Source: Blastocystis hominis
Lineage: Eukaryota > Sar > Bigyra > Opalinata > Blastocystidae
Reading direction: 5' to 3'
DNA length: 64,000 nucleotides
Assembly: GCF_000151665.1 (NCBI RefSeq)
Contig: NW_013171816.1
Span: forward strand, 315,001 to 379,000
Within the stretch, counting starts at the first letter, position 1, and every line of letters starts with the position of its first letter. Positions 50,272-60,976 of this stretch are shown here, in pieces. The translations under genes and the position numbers were made by a program. Under the pieces are notes generated by a model. It worked only from the letters and a program-made list of their open reading frames with translations, ran no database searches and had not been told where the DNA came from.

Positions 50272-51670
50272 TTACATACTCATTCTCCGATTCATCAGCA
50301 CAATATTATAATCGCTGTATCCCTTCACCTCTTCAAACACTCCATCCACGAGCATATCGCTTCTTTTCAGCTTCTTGTACAACTCCATTAAGTACTACGC
50401 ATCAACCTCGCATTTCGCCCTCACCGTCAGCACTCTCTGACTCTCCGCGATATCCACATCCTTCACGTACTTGCATCGACGCAATCCCAGCACACTCCGA
50501 TAGATCGTGTACATGTGATTCGGCTCCAAGTCGCGATATTGCTGCCGATGCGTTCCCAAATGCAGCAGCGTTCTCGACCCCTTATACGCCTGCACTTGGA
50601 TCGTCGGGATGAAGAATCTACGTCCCACCCTTCCCCCAAATCTACCCAAAAATCGTGATTAGCCACGTAAATCGCCTCAGAACCGCGGGAGTCGACCCCG
50701 TAATGATCACGCCCGGACAGCCCTCGAAGCTCTGCACGCCGGTGTGGTGCAGCATTTCGTTGAGCGCGGGCTGCAGCAGATGTACGAAGTACTTTAAGCC
50801 GTAGAAACTGTTCTCGCTGCGCACGTGCTGCGGGTCGAAGAAGCTGAAGTCCGCGCGATTGCACGTCGTGGAGCCCGTCCAGACCACACGGCCCGGCAGC
50901 TCCGCCTCCTTGAGGAGGTCTTTGAGCTCCATGACCAGGATGAACGGACTCAAAACTTGGAGGCAGAAATCGCGGGAGAAACCGAGGTCCGTGGTGCCAG
51001 AACCCTTCACGGTGACGAAGTTCTTCCCGTTTTCGCTGGTGCGGCCGGTGCTGCAGAAGTAGGGAAGGCGGAAGGTGAGGAAGGCTTCGCGCATTACATC
51101 CCAATTGAAATGGTCGATGTTGATGATGCTGTTGTTGAGGTAGAGCACGTCCAGGGATTGGTAGTTCTGGAGAATGCGCTTGGCCGCGTACATCACGTTC
51201 ATCGGATTCGACATGTCGATGGCTACGATGGAAACACACGCGTAGGATCGTAGTTTGAGTAACCGTGACTTAATCCTGCGTTCTGAGGCGAAAAAACTCG
51301 GTTCCTACACCATGGCTCTTTTCAAATCCGAAACACCGATAATAACGTGGTAGTTCTTTTTCACTAGCTTTTTACACAAACTGTAACCGATTGCGTTATC
51401 GGCTTCCACGACAAGCGCAATGCGCCTCTTGCGATTGAAATAGATAATATGATCCTCCACAAAGCGATTGACATAATCTGAGAACTGCTCAACAGCCTAC
51501 AATCGAATCCGCGTTTCCGAAAATACCTTTTGCAGGTTAGTCCTTTTGTACAAAAAAGAGAGGATTGTGAGTACAAACGACGAGTTCCACACATTTCGCA
51601 TGAACCACAACACAAACTTCAAAAAATGCCCATAAAGCCAATTCTTTGTTCGTTTGAAATATTTTAGCAT
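50272..51670 (-). CDS. SDR family reductase, HSD17B7/Erg27 (3-ketosteroid reductase)-like
   Basis: Start 51670 (MLKYFKRTKNWLYGHFLKFV), with an N-terminal membrane segment (SSFVLTILSFL), a 30-nt intron, then RRIALVVEADNAIGYSLCKK, where the usual TGxxxGIG is degenerate. Further SDR features: VSIVAIDMSNP, LDVLYLNNS (for LNAG), PGRVVWTGSTTC (catalytic Ser region) and FYGLKYFVHLLQPALN (YxxxK). CPGVIIT follows. The C-terminal exon (AESQRVLT-YLMELYKKLKRSDM) resembles the HSD17B7 tail, joined across a 30-nt intron; stop TAA 50272-50274. The family reduces 3-keto sterols or 17-keto steroids at the ER. The weak nucleotide-binding motif leaves activity uncertain. Some junctions between 50.6 and 50.7 kb are unresolved. 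Confidence 0.65.
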
Positions 51671-51751
51671 TGGAGTAGACAATAAGTGTGTTTGATACCT
51701 GTACAGAATAACAGGGAACTGATAGTCCGTGTCTTCTGAGAAAAAGCAAGA

Positions 51752-51823
51752 GCGACTATAGCTCAGTGGTAGAGCATTCGATTGCAGATTGAGAGGTCGA
51801 CGGTTCAATCCCGCCTGGTCGCT
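51752..51823 (+). tRNA. tRNA-Cys (anticodon GCA)
   Basis: Cloverleaf is complete: acceptor GCGACTA/TGGTCGC, D arm GCTC-AGTGGTA-GAGC, anticodon arm TTCGA-TTGCAGA-TTGAG with GCA at 34-36, T arm GACGG-TTCAATC-CCGCC (one A-C mismatch), discriminator T. No intron. A T7 run directly after it (51823-51829) is a pol III terminator. Confidence 0.95.
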
Positions 51824-52148
51824 TTTTTGTTTCTAGTTTTTTTCTATTTTTGAATTGAAAGAGTGAAGAAATGGATGAGAATTAGGCAGGAAAGTGAGTT
51901 TGTGTGCCTACTTATGGAGGGGATGGAATTAGAATCAGGTTGTTTGAGTGTATGGGAGCGCAATGTGTACACTCTAAAAGAATATTAGGCTTATTATTAC
52001 ATCAACATTTCTAATCATTTATCCTTCTCTCTAAATCCATGATATTTTTCCCACGAACCCACACCTTCTTCCTTCTCTCCTATCAACTATCCCCAAATCC
52101 CCCCTCTCTCATTCATTATTATAATAATAATTATTATTCACTCATTCA
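51824..52148. other. Intergenic DNA between tRNA-Cys and the zinc-finger gene
   Basis: Pol III terminator T-run at its left edge, AT-rich remainder with (ATAATA) tracts; no gene seen. Confidence 0.5.
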
Positions 52149-52156
52149 AACAAACA
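52149..52156 (-). terminator. TGTTTGTT 3'-end motif of the zinc-finger gene
   Basis: Minus-strand octamer 11 nt after the TAG at 52167-52169. Confidence 0.65.
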
Positions 52157-52166
52157 CAACCACTCG

Positions 52167-55100
52167 CTATTTGTCCATAACGTCGTTCATCATCGGTATT
52201 TCCGCAATCACATTATCAGACCGCATTTCTCCCGACCCGCGAACCGAGATAGGCGGCACGTTTGTCGTTTGCTGAAGCATCGTCGGAATCATCCCCCTCC
52301 CCATTCCCTCAATCGACAACGCTGACATCTGCATGTAGGGAAGAGACGACGGCATTCGGGACTCATACAGCGAATTCGGCAGATTCGGATGCTGCCGCTC
52401 GTAGTGCTCGCGCAGCTGCGCATTGTTCATGAACTGCTGCTGGCAGCCGCTCACCGGACAGCGCAGCGCGTGCTTCTGGTCATGCGCACTCTTGATGTGC
52501 GCCAGCAGTCCCGACCGGTACTTGAACACTTTCCCGCACCCCGGCACGTTGCACTTGTGCGGAGACGGCCTACCCATCACATCGGAGAAACGGGGAAACT
52601 CGTTGGTGTGCGACCGGAGGTGCGGCTCCAGCATTCGTTTCGTTCGGAACGCCGCGTTGCACCCGGGGAAATCGCATTTAAACGGACGCTCGCCCTACAC
52701 AGCATCATGAATCGTGGAAACGTGGAACCGTGTGCTGGAGCTGGTGCTGATGGAGCTGAGAGGAAGTGCGGAACCGCTTATTGCACCCCTCCACATCGCA
52801 GAGATACGGTTTTTCGTTGCTGTGGATGCGAAGATGACATGTCAAACCGCTCTTCGTCGCGAAGAACTTCTGGCAGATCTTGCACTGGAACGCCTACCCT
52901 CGACCCTCCCCGCGGGACTCACCTTGATGTGGTTGTGCGTCCGCATGTGCGCCAGCAGCTGGCTTTCGTAGTGAAACAGCGCGCCGCAGCCCTCCACGCT
53001 GCACCGATACCGCTTCACTACACATCCCCGCGGGAACCCGACCCTACCCGTCTTCGAGATGGTTTTGAACGGCGAGTGGCACACACTGCAGAACTTGGAG
53101 CTGTTCCCGCACCGCGTGGAGCACACGGGACACCGTTTCCCCTTCTTCACGCGGCTCTGCGAGTGTTCGATCAGCGTCGACGTCCACACGCCCGTCTCGT
53201 TTTCCGCGCTCTCCCCCGCGGGGTCCGCCTCCCCGCCGGCCTCTCCGCCATGCCCGGTCTGTCCAGCACTTCCCTGCTGCGCGGCATTGCCCGGCTGCGC
53301 GCCGGCTCTGCGCGCCGCGTCCATTTCCATGAGCATGGCGCCGCCCTCGTCGATGTAGCCCTCGCCGCTGCCCGCCAGCATCGCTTCGTACTCCCCTTCG
53401 TACCCCGCCGTCGCCTCGCCGCGTCCGCCCTGCGGCAGCGCGAACTCCAGCAGCCCCGCCGCCGTCCCGCTCCCCATCAGCATCCCCGACTCTCCCCGCG
53501 GAACCGCTTCTTCCAGCGCGTGGCCTTCCAACAGCTCCCCCGCGGGACGCTCTGCTGACAGCAGCGCCTGCGGAGCCAGTTCCGCGGGGAGCGGCGCGCG
53601 CTTCGCTAGCGGAGGGTCGTGCAGCAGAAGAAGACCGTCCGTTCCCGCGGGAGCGACCGCGTCGCGGGGAACCGCGGGACGATCCGCGGGGGGAACGGAG
53701 TCGGCTCCCGCGGGGACGGAGGGGAACAGGGCGCTGGGGGCCGAGTCCGAGGGATAGGGAACCGCGGGGGACCGGTTAAGGGAACAAAAGGGGAAACGGG
53801 GAAACCGAAAAGGGGAAACCAAAAAGGAGAAACTCGATTTGACAGGAAGGGAAGGGATCAAAGGTGGAAACAGAGGTAAACGTGGAAACTCGATTTAAAA
53901 AGTGGAAACCTCACCAATGAAACTCCCATTTCCCATCATTGAATGAATTGAATGAATGAATGAATGAACCACCTCCAATTTCCCCGTTTCCAGCTTCCCC
54001 ATTTCCCCGTTTCTCCGTTTCCAGGATATTATTATTATTACTATTATTATTGTTCACTTTCTCGCGGTGATACACGGTTTCCACGCGGTCCGTCAGCATT
54101 CGGTAATACACCCACGCCCGCATGATCGAGTCCATTTCCGCGGGAATCTGCCCCGCCACCGACCCGCGGTTCAGCACGTTTTTCAGCAGCAAACATTCCC
54201 GACCGAACGCCTGCGTCATTTGCCGCTTCAAAGCGCGCAAAAACCCCGCCAACGGACCCGCGAACTGCCTCCGCAGACGCTACGTCGCATCCCCGCGGGA
54301 ATCCTACCTGCCCCGAGGGGAACCGCGGGGAACTGAGGCGAAGCAGGCCCTCATAAGTGACAAAAAACTCCTCTTTTTCGTAGGCCAAATCGCCGAACTG
54401 GATAACCGCGATTTTCTCCTCCCACTACCCAGAACCGCGGGGATCCGGCCCTACCGGCACCAGGGGTTTCACCAGCGCGGCGAGTTTGTCGCGGGAAAGC
54501 GGAATTCCACAAATCGAGCCCAAAACGTCGTCTAGTGCCAGAAAAAGCTGCCCTTCCTGCAGCCCGAGCCGCAGTTTTGCGGTTTTTTTCTCCCCCACGG
54601 GGAAGTCCCAGACCACGCAGTTGTGCCGCTTGAGGCGGAGAACCGCGGGGACGCCCTCGGGGCTGAGGGAGGCGTAAGTGTTGGTCAGTTCGGCGAGGTA
54701 GTCGTAGGTGGCTTCTTGGCGCGCGTCCCCGCGGGGCTCCTGGCTTTCCGCGGGGAGACTGACGAGAATGGGGGCGTCGGGAGGAAGGTCGTGCTGGTAG
54801 GAGGGAAGCGCGTCATCGATGATGTCCATCTGGGACATGGCGAGAGAACGGTCGTCGGGGTGGCGGAGAGTGGAGGCAGGAGGCTGCATCGCGTCGATCT
54901 CGGCGGAAGGAGCGCTGGGAGGGAGCGTAATCGCGGAAATAAAGGGCTGGCTTTGCGACACACCCACGTTCAGAGAGGGGGTCACAGATGGATAAAAAAA
55001 CGGAATTTGCGCTCCTGACTGTTGGTAGGCTGTCTAGAGAATTAGAAAACAAAAATAAGCCGCTGGCAAACAAATAACGGCTGATGAACAGGGTTTTGCG

Positions 55101-55456
55101 ATGGGAGATACGCAGCCATCGAGGGTTGGACTTGATCCACCTGGCTGGCTCCCCCATAGTGCCCGGATGAGAGAAGGTCCGATTCCTACATTGATCAGTA
55201 AAAGCAGGAGAAAACCTGTAATTCACGATTTACAGCCTCCGAGTCATCTCGAATGTGGGCTCCCTGCTGATTTAAAGCTTCCGTCCCATTGGCTTGTGTC
55301 TTCTTACGAGTTATTTAGCTCATTGAAGCCTCCTACTTGCCCTAACACAGAAACATCATTAGATACAGGAGAAGGCTGGTGAACCTACGCATTCAAATTC
55401 CCTTGTGTTTTCACTTTCGTCTCGCTGTAGCCGTTCTTTGTTGCCTCTTCCCGCAT
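52167..55456 (-). CDS. C2H2 zinc-finger protein with uncharacterised N-terminal region
   Basis: Start 55456 (MREEATKNGYSETK), 30-nt intron, then a Pro/Gln-rich region. A globular part (YDYLAELTNTYASLSPEGVP, LRLKRHNCVVWDFPVGEKKT, EEKIAVIQFGDLAYEKEEFF, SIMRAWVYYRMLTDRVETVY) is not recognised. After an Ala/Pro/Gly-rich stretch comes a Cys knuckle (RCPVCSTRCGNSSKFCSVC) and six C2H2 fingers, e.g. YRCSVEGCGALFHYESQLLA-HMRTH, FQCKICQKFFATKSGL, YLCDVEGCNKRFRTSSQLHQ, FKCDFPGCNAAFRT, HKCNVPGCGKVFKY and LRCPVSGCQQQF; stop TAG 52167-52169. Introns at 52570-52599, 52695-52728, 52894-52922, 53018-53047, 54280-54307 and 54425-54454. Likely nucleic-acid-binding regulator. I join the halves because no start codon precedes the finger half and no TGTTTGTT separates them; two genes remain possible. 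Confidence 0.65.
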
Positions 55457-55502
55457 CGTACTACACCACTAAATGGACACGAATGAAAAATTCTTTGATG
55501 CA

Positions 55503-55515
55503 AACAAACACACAA
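55503..55515 (-). terminator. Polyadenylation-created stop plus TGTTTGTT (COG2)
   Basis: Minus strand reads AAG-T-TGTG-TGTTTGTT. The frame ending YAKKK has no genomic stop here; cleavage after the T at 55515 plus a poly(A) tail gives TAA. Spacing T-N4-octamer is the same as at 9273. Confidence 0.75.
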
Positions 55516-58225
55516 CTTTTTCTTCGCATACGCGCTCTTCACCATCTTCACGAGTTCTCCGTACGACTCCGGCACCGGCAACTTCAACTCGTTCATATAC
55601 GGTAGCAGCCCATTCACATCCAGCACCAGCTGATGCTTCATCTTCTCCTCATCCGTCTCATCCACGCCTTCCATCATCGTTTCCGCGCTCACTCGCTTCC
55701 GATGCTTCGACAGCACTTCCTCCATCCTCGCAATCTACATCATCATCATCATCCCCGCGGTTCTACCGTCGCTAAAATATCCCCCACAAGCGCCTTATAA
55801 CCGTTACAAACCTCCTCCGCGTGCTTCCGCCGCATCTCCGCGTACAGCGCCTCATCCACCTGCAATGCCCCGCGGTACGCCTTGTCAAACTGGTCAAACG
55901 CCGCGAAGATTCGACCCACGTAATATGATTGGCTCGTTGGCGCTACTCCTCATTCCCGCGGTTGTGACCTACCCGCCTTGTTCGTCATGCGATAACTGCT
56001 CGTCACCGACCGGGCATTGCCCAGGATCGTCAGGGAATTGCCCAGCAGGATGCGTAGAAGCGCGTCTTCCGCGGATTTGATGCATGAAACGCCCGCGTGG
56101 CCGAACAGCCAATCAAATGCCGAGGCTACCAGATCGAAGCCAGGAGAACCGCGGGGAAGACAGCCCGCCACGTGCGTCAAGAACGAATCCTGCAGAGTGT
56201 TCCGGAACAATAATAGATCCTAAGAGTCACCGCGGGAATCCGAGAAAACGTGAAGAAGATCCACCAACAGCCCCACCGCGTTCTCCCCATTCCCCGCGGT
56301 TCCTGCGCTACCTCCCATTCCCGCGGTTCCGATGGTTCCAGTGGTTCCAGTGGTTCCAGTGGTTCCCGCGGGGGAGGGAGGGGTTGTGGGATTGGCGGCG
56401 CCGCCGATCAAAACTTCGCGGGAAGGGACGTTTGCCGCCTATTTTGAACGCTCCGCGCCCTGCGCCCACCTCGACGGTTTCCTGCACGAAGCTCAGATAG
56501 CGCGAGCACAGCGCCAACGCCAGCTGCAGCAGGCTCCCCGCGCACTGCGGGATGAAAACCGCGGGAGCGAAGCACCGCTGCATCAGCGCGAAGATCGCCT
56601 ACGTCACACGCCTTTCCCGCGGGTACCGCGCTCCGGGCGTTACGGAAGGGCACGTCGCAGCGAGGCCGCGCCTGCACGCTATCTGCGCGTGATTCCCGCG
56701 GGGAACGCCTACCGGTGGTTTCCTTGGCGGGCGTTTCCTTCATGAGGGCGGCGATGGCGCTGGTCATGAAGTCGAGGGAGAGCGAGGTGGCGTACACGGA
56801 TAGCTGCGCAGTGAAGGATTCCCGCGGGTATTAAATTATCAAAAATTTCAAATAAATTTCAAATAAATGTCAAAATAATGTCAAAATAATGTCAAAACAG
56901 TGCCAAAAAAAGGTCAAAAAAAGGAGGGAAAGGATATTTCCCACTTTTTCTGGAAAGCGATGGTTTTTTGGAAATTCCAGAAATCGGCGGGATTTTGTGC
57001 GAGCTGGGCGAGGAAGCGGAGGAAGCCGTCGGCGAGCATGAAGTTGCGCTGAAAAAGCGCGTGGGAGCCGCAGGACTAAAAGTGATCGGGTTTTGAAAGA
57101 TGGACGAAAATGGTGGGAATGCGTCGGAAGAAATAGTCGACGATAGGAGACCAGATGGAGACGAGGAGGAAGTTGAAGGCGGGGCGGGAATCCACGCAGA
57201 TCCCGCGGGAACTCTGCAGAATGGCGGTGCAGTTGTGCGTGATGTGGCTGCGCAGCGTGTCCAGAAGCATCGAAAAGCCGTTCCCGCTGTTCCGCGTGTC
57301 GCCATCTACGCGCTCCTGCGGGTGAGAAAGGTGGAAACGGGGAAACGCGGGTGATGACGGAGTCGAGGAAGGGGGAAAGGAAGTTTTCCTGGTAGTACTG
57401 TTCGATTTCGGGGATCATGTTAAGGATAACATAGCTTTTCAGAATGATGGTGAGCTTGCTAGAGAGATAGGGAGAAACGTGGAAACAGGGTACGGGTTGG
57501 CGGTGTTGCCTTGGACGTTCCGGTCGAAGCCTTGGCGAAGCGAGTTGACCACTTTCTTGCGAAGCGTGTCGGCTCGATCTTTGCAGATGATTAAAAAGGG
57601 ATAGTCCGCTAGAAGTGAGGAAGCAATGGGGCTCGAACTGATTGTGTAGGCAGAGAGGAGCTTGTTCACCTGGGCCAGATTGCGACTTACACGTTCGAGA
57701 AGCAGATAGTCCATCACCTCCAACTGCATTGGGTTTTTACTACTGAACTAGTCGTTAGATTTCAAATCGCTGAGAAGCAATAAAAAAACTTACAGTACTG
57801 TAAATTGCTACTGACTGCGTGATGATGGTGTGAATATGAAGGAACTGAGTGAGTGATTGCTTTTTCGCCTCAATCTCCTGGTACCGTTTCAGCAAATTCG
57901 ACAGTACTTCGCACTCCTTTATCAAATCTTCCTTGTGTTGCTGCAAACGATCCTTATTATCCACCAGAGGAGAACGGATGCTCTCCATCTTCTCTTTCAG
58001 ACCGTTCAGGCGAAGCGCAAGCGAAATGAACGACTGATAATCCTTATTCATTATACTCATTATTGCACTTTCGCACTGACTCAGAAATGCAGCCAGATCG
58101 GATTTCAGATTTTCTAGATCACAAGTAGCAGAATATTTTGCGAGAAACTGCTCAGGATTGAAGTTATCCACGATAAAATCGCTCTCTCCAAATGGAAAGA
58201 TCCTTTCCTTCTCAGAATCCTCCAT
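55515..58225 (-). CDS. COG2: Conserved oligomeric Golgi complex subunit 2
   Basis: Start 58225 (MEDSEKERIFPFGESDFIVD). The N-terminus carries the COG2 pattern: FNPEQFLAKY, LENLKSDLAAFLSQCESAIM, INMKDYQSF-like MNKDYQSFISLALRLNGLKE, then a long coiled coil (DRLQQHKEDLIKECEVLSNL). Next exon: NPMQLEVMDYLLLERVSRNL. Central exons include FLDSVITRV, NFMLADGFLRFLAQLAQNPA and LCSRYLSFVQETVEV. C-terminal exon: KMKHQLVLDVNGLLPYMNEL, KLPVPESYGELVKMVKSAYA. COG2 belongs to lobe A of the Golgi tethering complex for retrograde transport. At least six introns carry family words (55736-55764, 55943-55972, 56599-56626, 56683-56712, 57316-57346, 57459-57493). Reading ends in a polyadenylation-made stop. Confidence 0.82.
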
Positions 58226-58461
58226 CTATACGAATTGACTCTCTGCAATAAACAAAATGTACGCTGTTGCTGAATTACAAATTCGTCCCGATTTTTGGAA
58301 AACGGTTTTTAGTCATTTTTATTCTCCCTCATTCTCTTTCGTTTGTGAACTCACTTCATTTATCGTCCCCTTAATAACAACCGCAGTCTCATCTCTACTC
58401 ACCTCCATTCTTTATAGAAAACAAACAACACTATCTCCACAACTTTATATTGTGTAGCTCT

Positions 58462-58978
58462 TTAGAAAGTCATATCATGCACACGGACAGAACGACCAGA
58501 GAGCAAGAAACGGCCATGCAGGTATTCCTTCATCATGGGGACCTTCTCAATGCACTTCATCAGTTCGGCATCGACTGACTCCTGGAGGGCTTTACGCTCC
58601 TTCTTGGTGGATTCGTCGATGTTCTTCTTCGCAGAACTGTTGCTGAAGTAGCTATCGTCGAGAGTAGCAGGAACCTTCAAACCAGAGATATCAATCTTGG
58701 TAGAAGTGGCAATCACATGGCACTGATTGACACGCAAGAAAGGGACTTTGTTCAATGTAAAAGGACCTGGAAATCACCGGCTACACGCACTTTCTACCAG
58801 ACACGAGCAACAATCCAGACGCGAGCTGTTTTAAAAACACGACACGCTTTCCAGCATAACGACCTGCCAGGAGAATCAAAACAGTTCCAGCAGTAATCGA
58901 AGCTCGGAGTTTCGTCGGTTTTGGCTTCTCCGTAGCAGGAGCACGAACCTGGAAGAACTTAGGAACGACTCTAGACAT
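58462..58978 (-). CDS. RPL6: 60S ribosomal protein eL6
   Basis: Start 58978 ([20 protein letters not shown]), 161 residues. [59 protein letters not shown] is the eL6 KOW-like core; C-terminus ends [12 protein letters not shown] single 31-nt intron (58767-58797) splits LLLVSG from PFTLN. It is a short eL6 without the long Lys-rich N-extension of animals. Component of the large cytosolic ribosomal subunit. Confidence 0.93.
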
Positions 58979-59193
58979 GGCGCACTCTACACTTCGTTAG
59001 AAATCAACACTTTTCTCGCTCTCAACACCAAATCGCTGAATTGGACCCATCGTCACTCCCACTCACTGACGCGCAAACCTACATTGGTGGAGACAATAGA
59101 ATTGATTCTATCAAAACCAGAACCCTTTTACCCCCACCCTTATACTTGAATAATTAATCGCCAAATTCAATCAAGCGGTACACTTTAGAATCA

Positions 59194-59206
59194 AACAAAC
59201 AATCTA
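59194..59206 (-). terminator. Stop/poly(A) signal of the SNAPC4-like gene
   Basis: Minus strand T(AG)AT-TGTTTGTT: the genomic TAG (59204-59206) has its T five bases before the octamer at 59194-59201. Confidence 0.7.
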
Positions 59207-60547
59207 GAAGGTTGTAGGAGCTATTCGGGTCTTATAATGCGATTTACACGCGTCTGCAGTACGCCCAGGGAACGACTTGCATATTTCTTTCCACACCAAT
59301 CGAGACTTGTCCCGCGTGAGTTTTCGAAGCAGAGCATTCTCCTTCGATGTCCAGGGAGCACTCACCACGTCGGGATGCAGAATGTTCTTCCAACGATCTC
59401 GACACTGCATCACGTTCCGACTCACCATGTGGTTGGCGATCTTCGTCCAGTCGTCCAGCCCGTAAAACAGCAAGTACAACAGCAAACGGTTATTCTCCAA
59501 TGAACTCCATCGTCCCTTTTTCCCTTGAAAGCGCAGGGATTGGAAGTACCGCGAGCGACACTGCACCCACTGCTTCGTCTGCACAAGCTGCGCCACCTTT
59601 TTCCAATTCTTTGTTCCATACTGCTTCACTCCCTCCAGCACGGCATTGTCCTCTTCTGCTGTCCATTTCTGATTGTAGTTTTCGATCTCCAGCACGCGGA
59701 CGAAGCGCTCGAAGCACTGGTACGGCGTGCGCCTCGTATTCAACTCCGAAGCAATTTCCCGCCAATCTCTCCCTCCCTTCTCCTTCACAATCGAATACAG
59801 CTGTGAGTCTTCCTCAAGAGACCACGGATCCGTGTTGATAAGCGGGTCACAGCAGTTCAGCCAGTGGACAAAGCAATCATTACAGGTGTGTCCCACTGCG
59901 ATGGAAATCGACTCCCACGAGAAGGTGCCGATCAGAACAGGAATCATATCGTGCAAAAGCTGGTCCTTCTCCGCCTTGCTGGTCGAGGCATTGTAGCGAT
60001 GGCAATGGGGAAGCAATTCTTCCGGAACGGACAAATTCTTGATGAGCTCGGTACACTGCGACGACACGAACGAGGTGAGCTTTTGATCCGATTTGAGTGT
60101 CCAGCGTTTGATGGAAAGCGGCTTGATGGAGGCCACAGAAAGCACCTTCCCTTCTGACGACACAAAACGAGGGTAGTTCTTCCGCTTGCGAGAAAAAAAG
60201 CAGGACGGAGAGGTGGAGGGAAACGAGAGTAGATAATCGCTCGTTAGCTCCTCTGACTCCGATTCCGACTCCTGTGTTAGAAAACTCGTAACTAAATCGA
60301 TTTGTTGTTGCAGGTGCATTTGGATCGCGCGATTTAGGGACAACAAATGCTCCTTCTTGGCTATTTGCTCCATCAGCTCTTTTCGCTTTTCCTCCTTTCG
60401 CTTCTTTTCCTCCTCGACTTCGAAATGATACATCTCGGCGACTTGATGCGTGTCTACTTGATGCAAGGTGGACAATCCCAGACTTGGATCCAGATATCCT
60501 GGGTTGTCTGCTTCTCCGAAGAAGTTCAAGAAGGAAAAATTATCCAT
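59204..60547 (-). CDS. SNAPC4: SNAPC4-like Myb-repeat protein (snRNA gene activator)
   Basis: 447 residues from MDNFSFLNFFGEADNPGYLD, no intron found, unlike its neighbours. A charged helix (EEEKKRKEEKRKELMEQIAK) precedes at least four Myb repeats with regular tryptophans: FSWESISIAVGHTCNDCFVHW, DPWSLEEDSQLYSIVKEKGG-RDWREIASEL, QKWTAEEDNAVLEGVKQYGT-KNWKKVAQLV, GRWSSLENNRLLLYLLFYGL-DDWTKIANHM and APWTSKENALLRKLTRDKSR. Conserved linkers RTPYQCFERFVR and QCRDRWKNIL fit the SNAP190/SNAPC4 class that binds the proximal sequence element of snRNA genes. It could be another R4-Myb regulator. Confidence 0.75.
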   Translation of the reverse strand: MDNFSFLNFFGEADNPGYLDPSLGLSTLHQVDTHQVAEMYHFEVEEEKKRKEEKRKELMEQIAKKEHLLSLNRAIQMHLQQQIDLVTSFLTQESESESEELTSDYLLSFPSTSPSCFFSRKRKNYPRFVSSEGKVLSVASIKPLSIKRWTLKSDQKLTSFVSSQCTELIKNLSVPEELLPHCHRYNASTSKAEKDQLLHDMIPVLIGTFSWESISIAVGHTCNDCFVHWLNCCDPLINTDPWSLEEDSQLYSIVKEKGGRDWREIASELNTRRTPYQCFERFVRVLEIENYNQKWTAEEDNAVLEGVKQYGTKNWKKVAQLVQTKQWVQCRSRYFQSLRFQGKKGRWSSLENNRLLLYLLFYGLDDWTKIANHMVSRNVMQCRDRWKNILHPDVVSAPWTSKENALLRKLTRDKSRLVWKEICKSFPGRTADACKSHYKTRIAPTTF

Positions 60548-60976
60548 GAACTTTACACTCCCTTCAGAAAAATTGTAGCTTTCAGGGATTCAGAATTCTT
60601 ATGGAGTTGAGCTCCAGCGCGAATTTCAAAATCAAATCGATTGTCATGCGATTTCGCGAGAATCGTTCGCATTGCTGTACTTTGGTACAGTAGCCTCCTT
60701 TTACTCTATGATACTGCTTATAGTGCAGCTATCTACCGTACAAATCTTTCAGATCAATAAGCATGTTCCACAATCAATAGTTGCTGAAATAATTGGAGTT
60801 GTTCACTCTTGCTATAACTAGATCCTATGTCTATTATTACACCATTCTCACTCCTTGTAATTCTTATTTCAACAATTTTCCTGCTATTAACAAACGAAAT
60901 AAGTCATTATACACCTCTTGAAATAACCCATTCCTCACAAAAGTCAGTCCTTGTTTTATTCTATACAGTTCTTATC
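60548..60976. other. Divergent intergenic region, no gene seen
   Basis: Lies between two divergent starts (60547 minus, 60977 plus), so it likely holds both promoters. No motif that I can support. Confidence 0.5.

Noticed and set aside
51497-51808. 103-codon minus-strand ORF as a single reading frame to 51808
   Set aside because: Its 5' half lies antisense over tRNA-Cys; only the part from Met 51670 is kept as exon 1 of the SDR gene.
53960-54060. Asn-rich coding stretch (NNNNSNNNN)
   Set aside because: Better read as an intron starting GTGAAC after HREK; TTATTATTA repeats are typical of non-coding DNA here, though its 3' end is not fixed.
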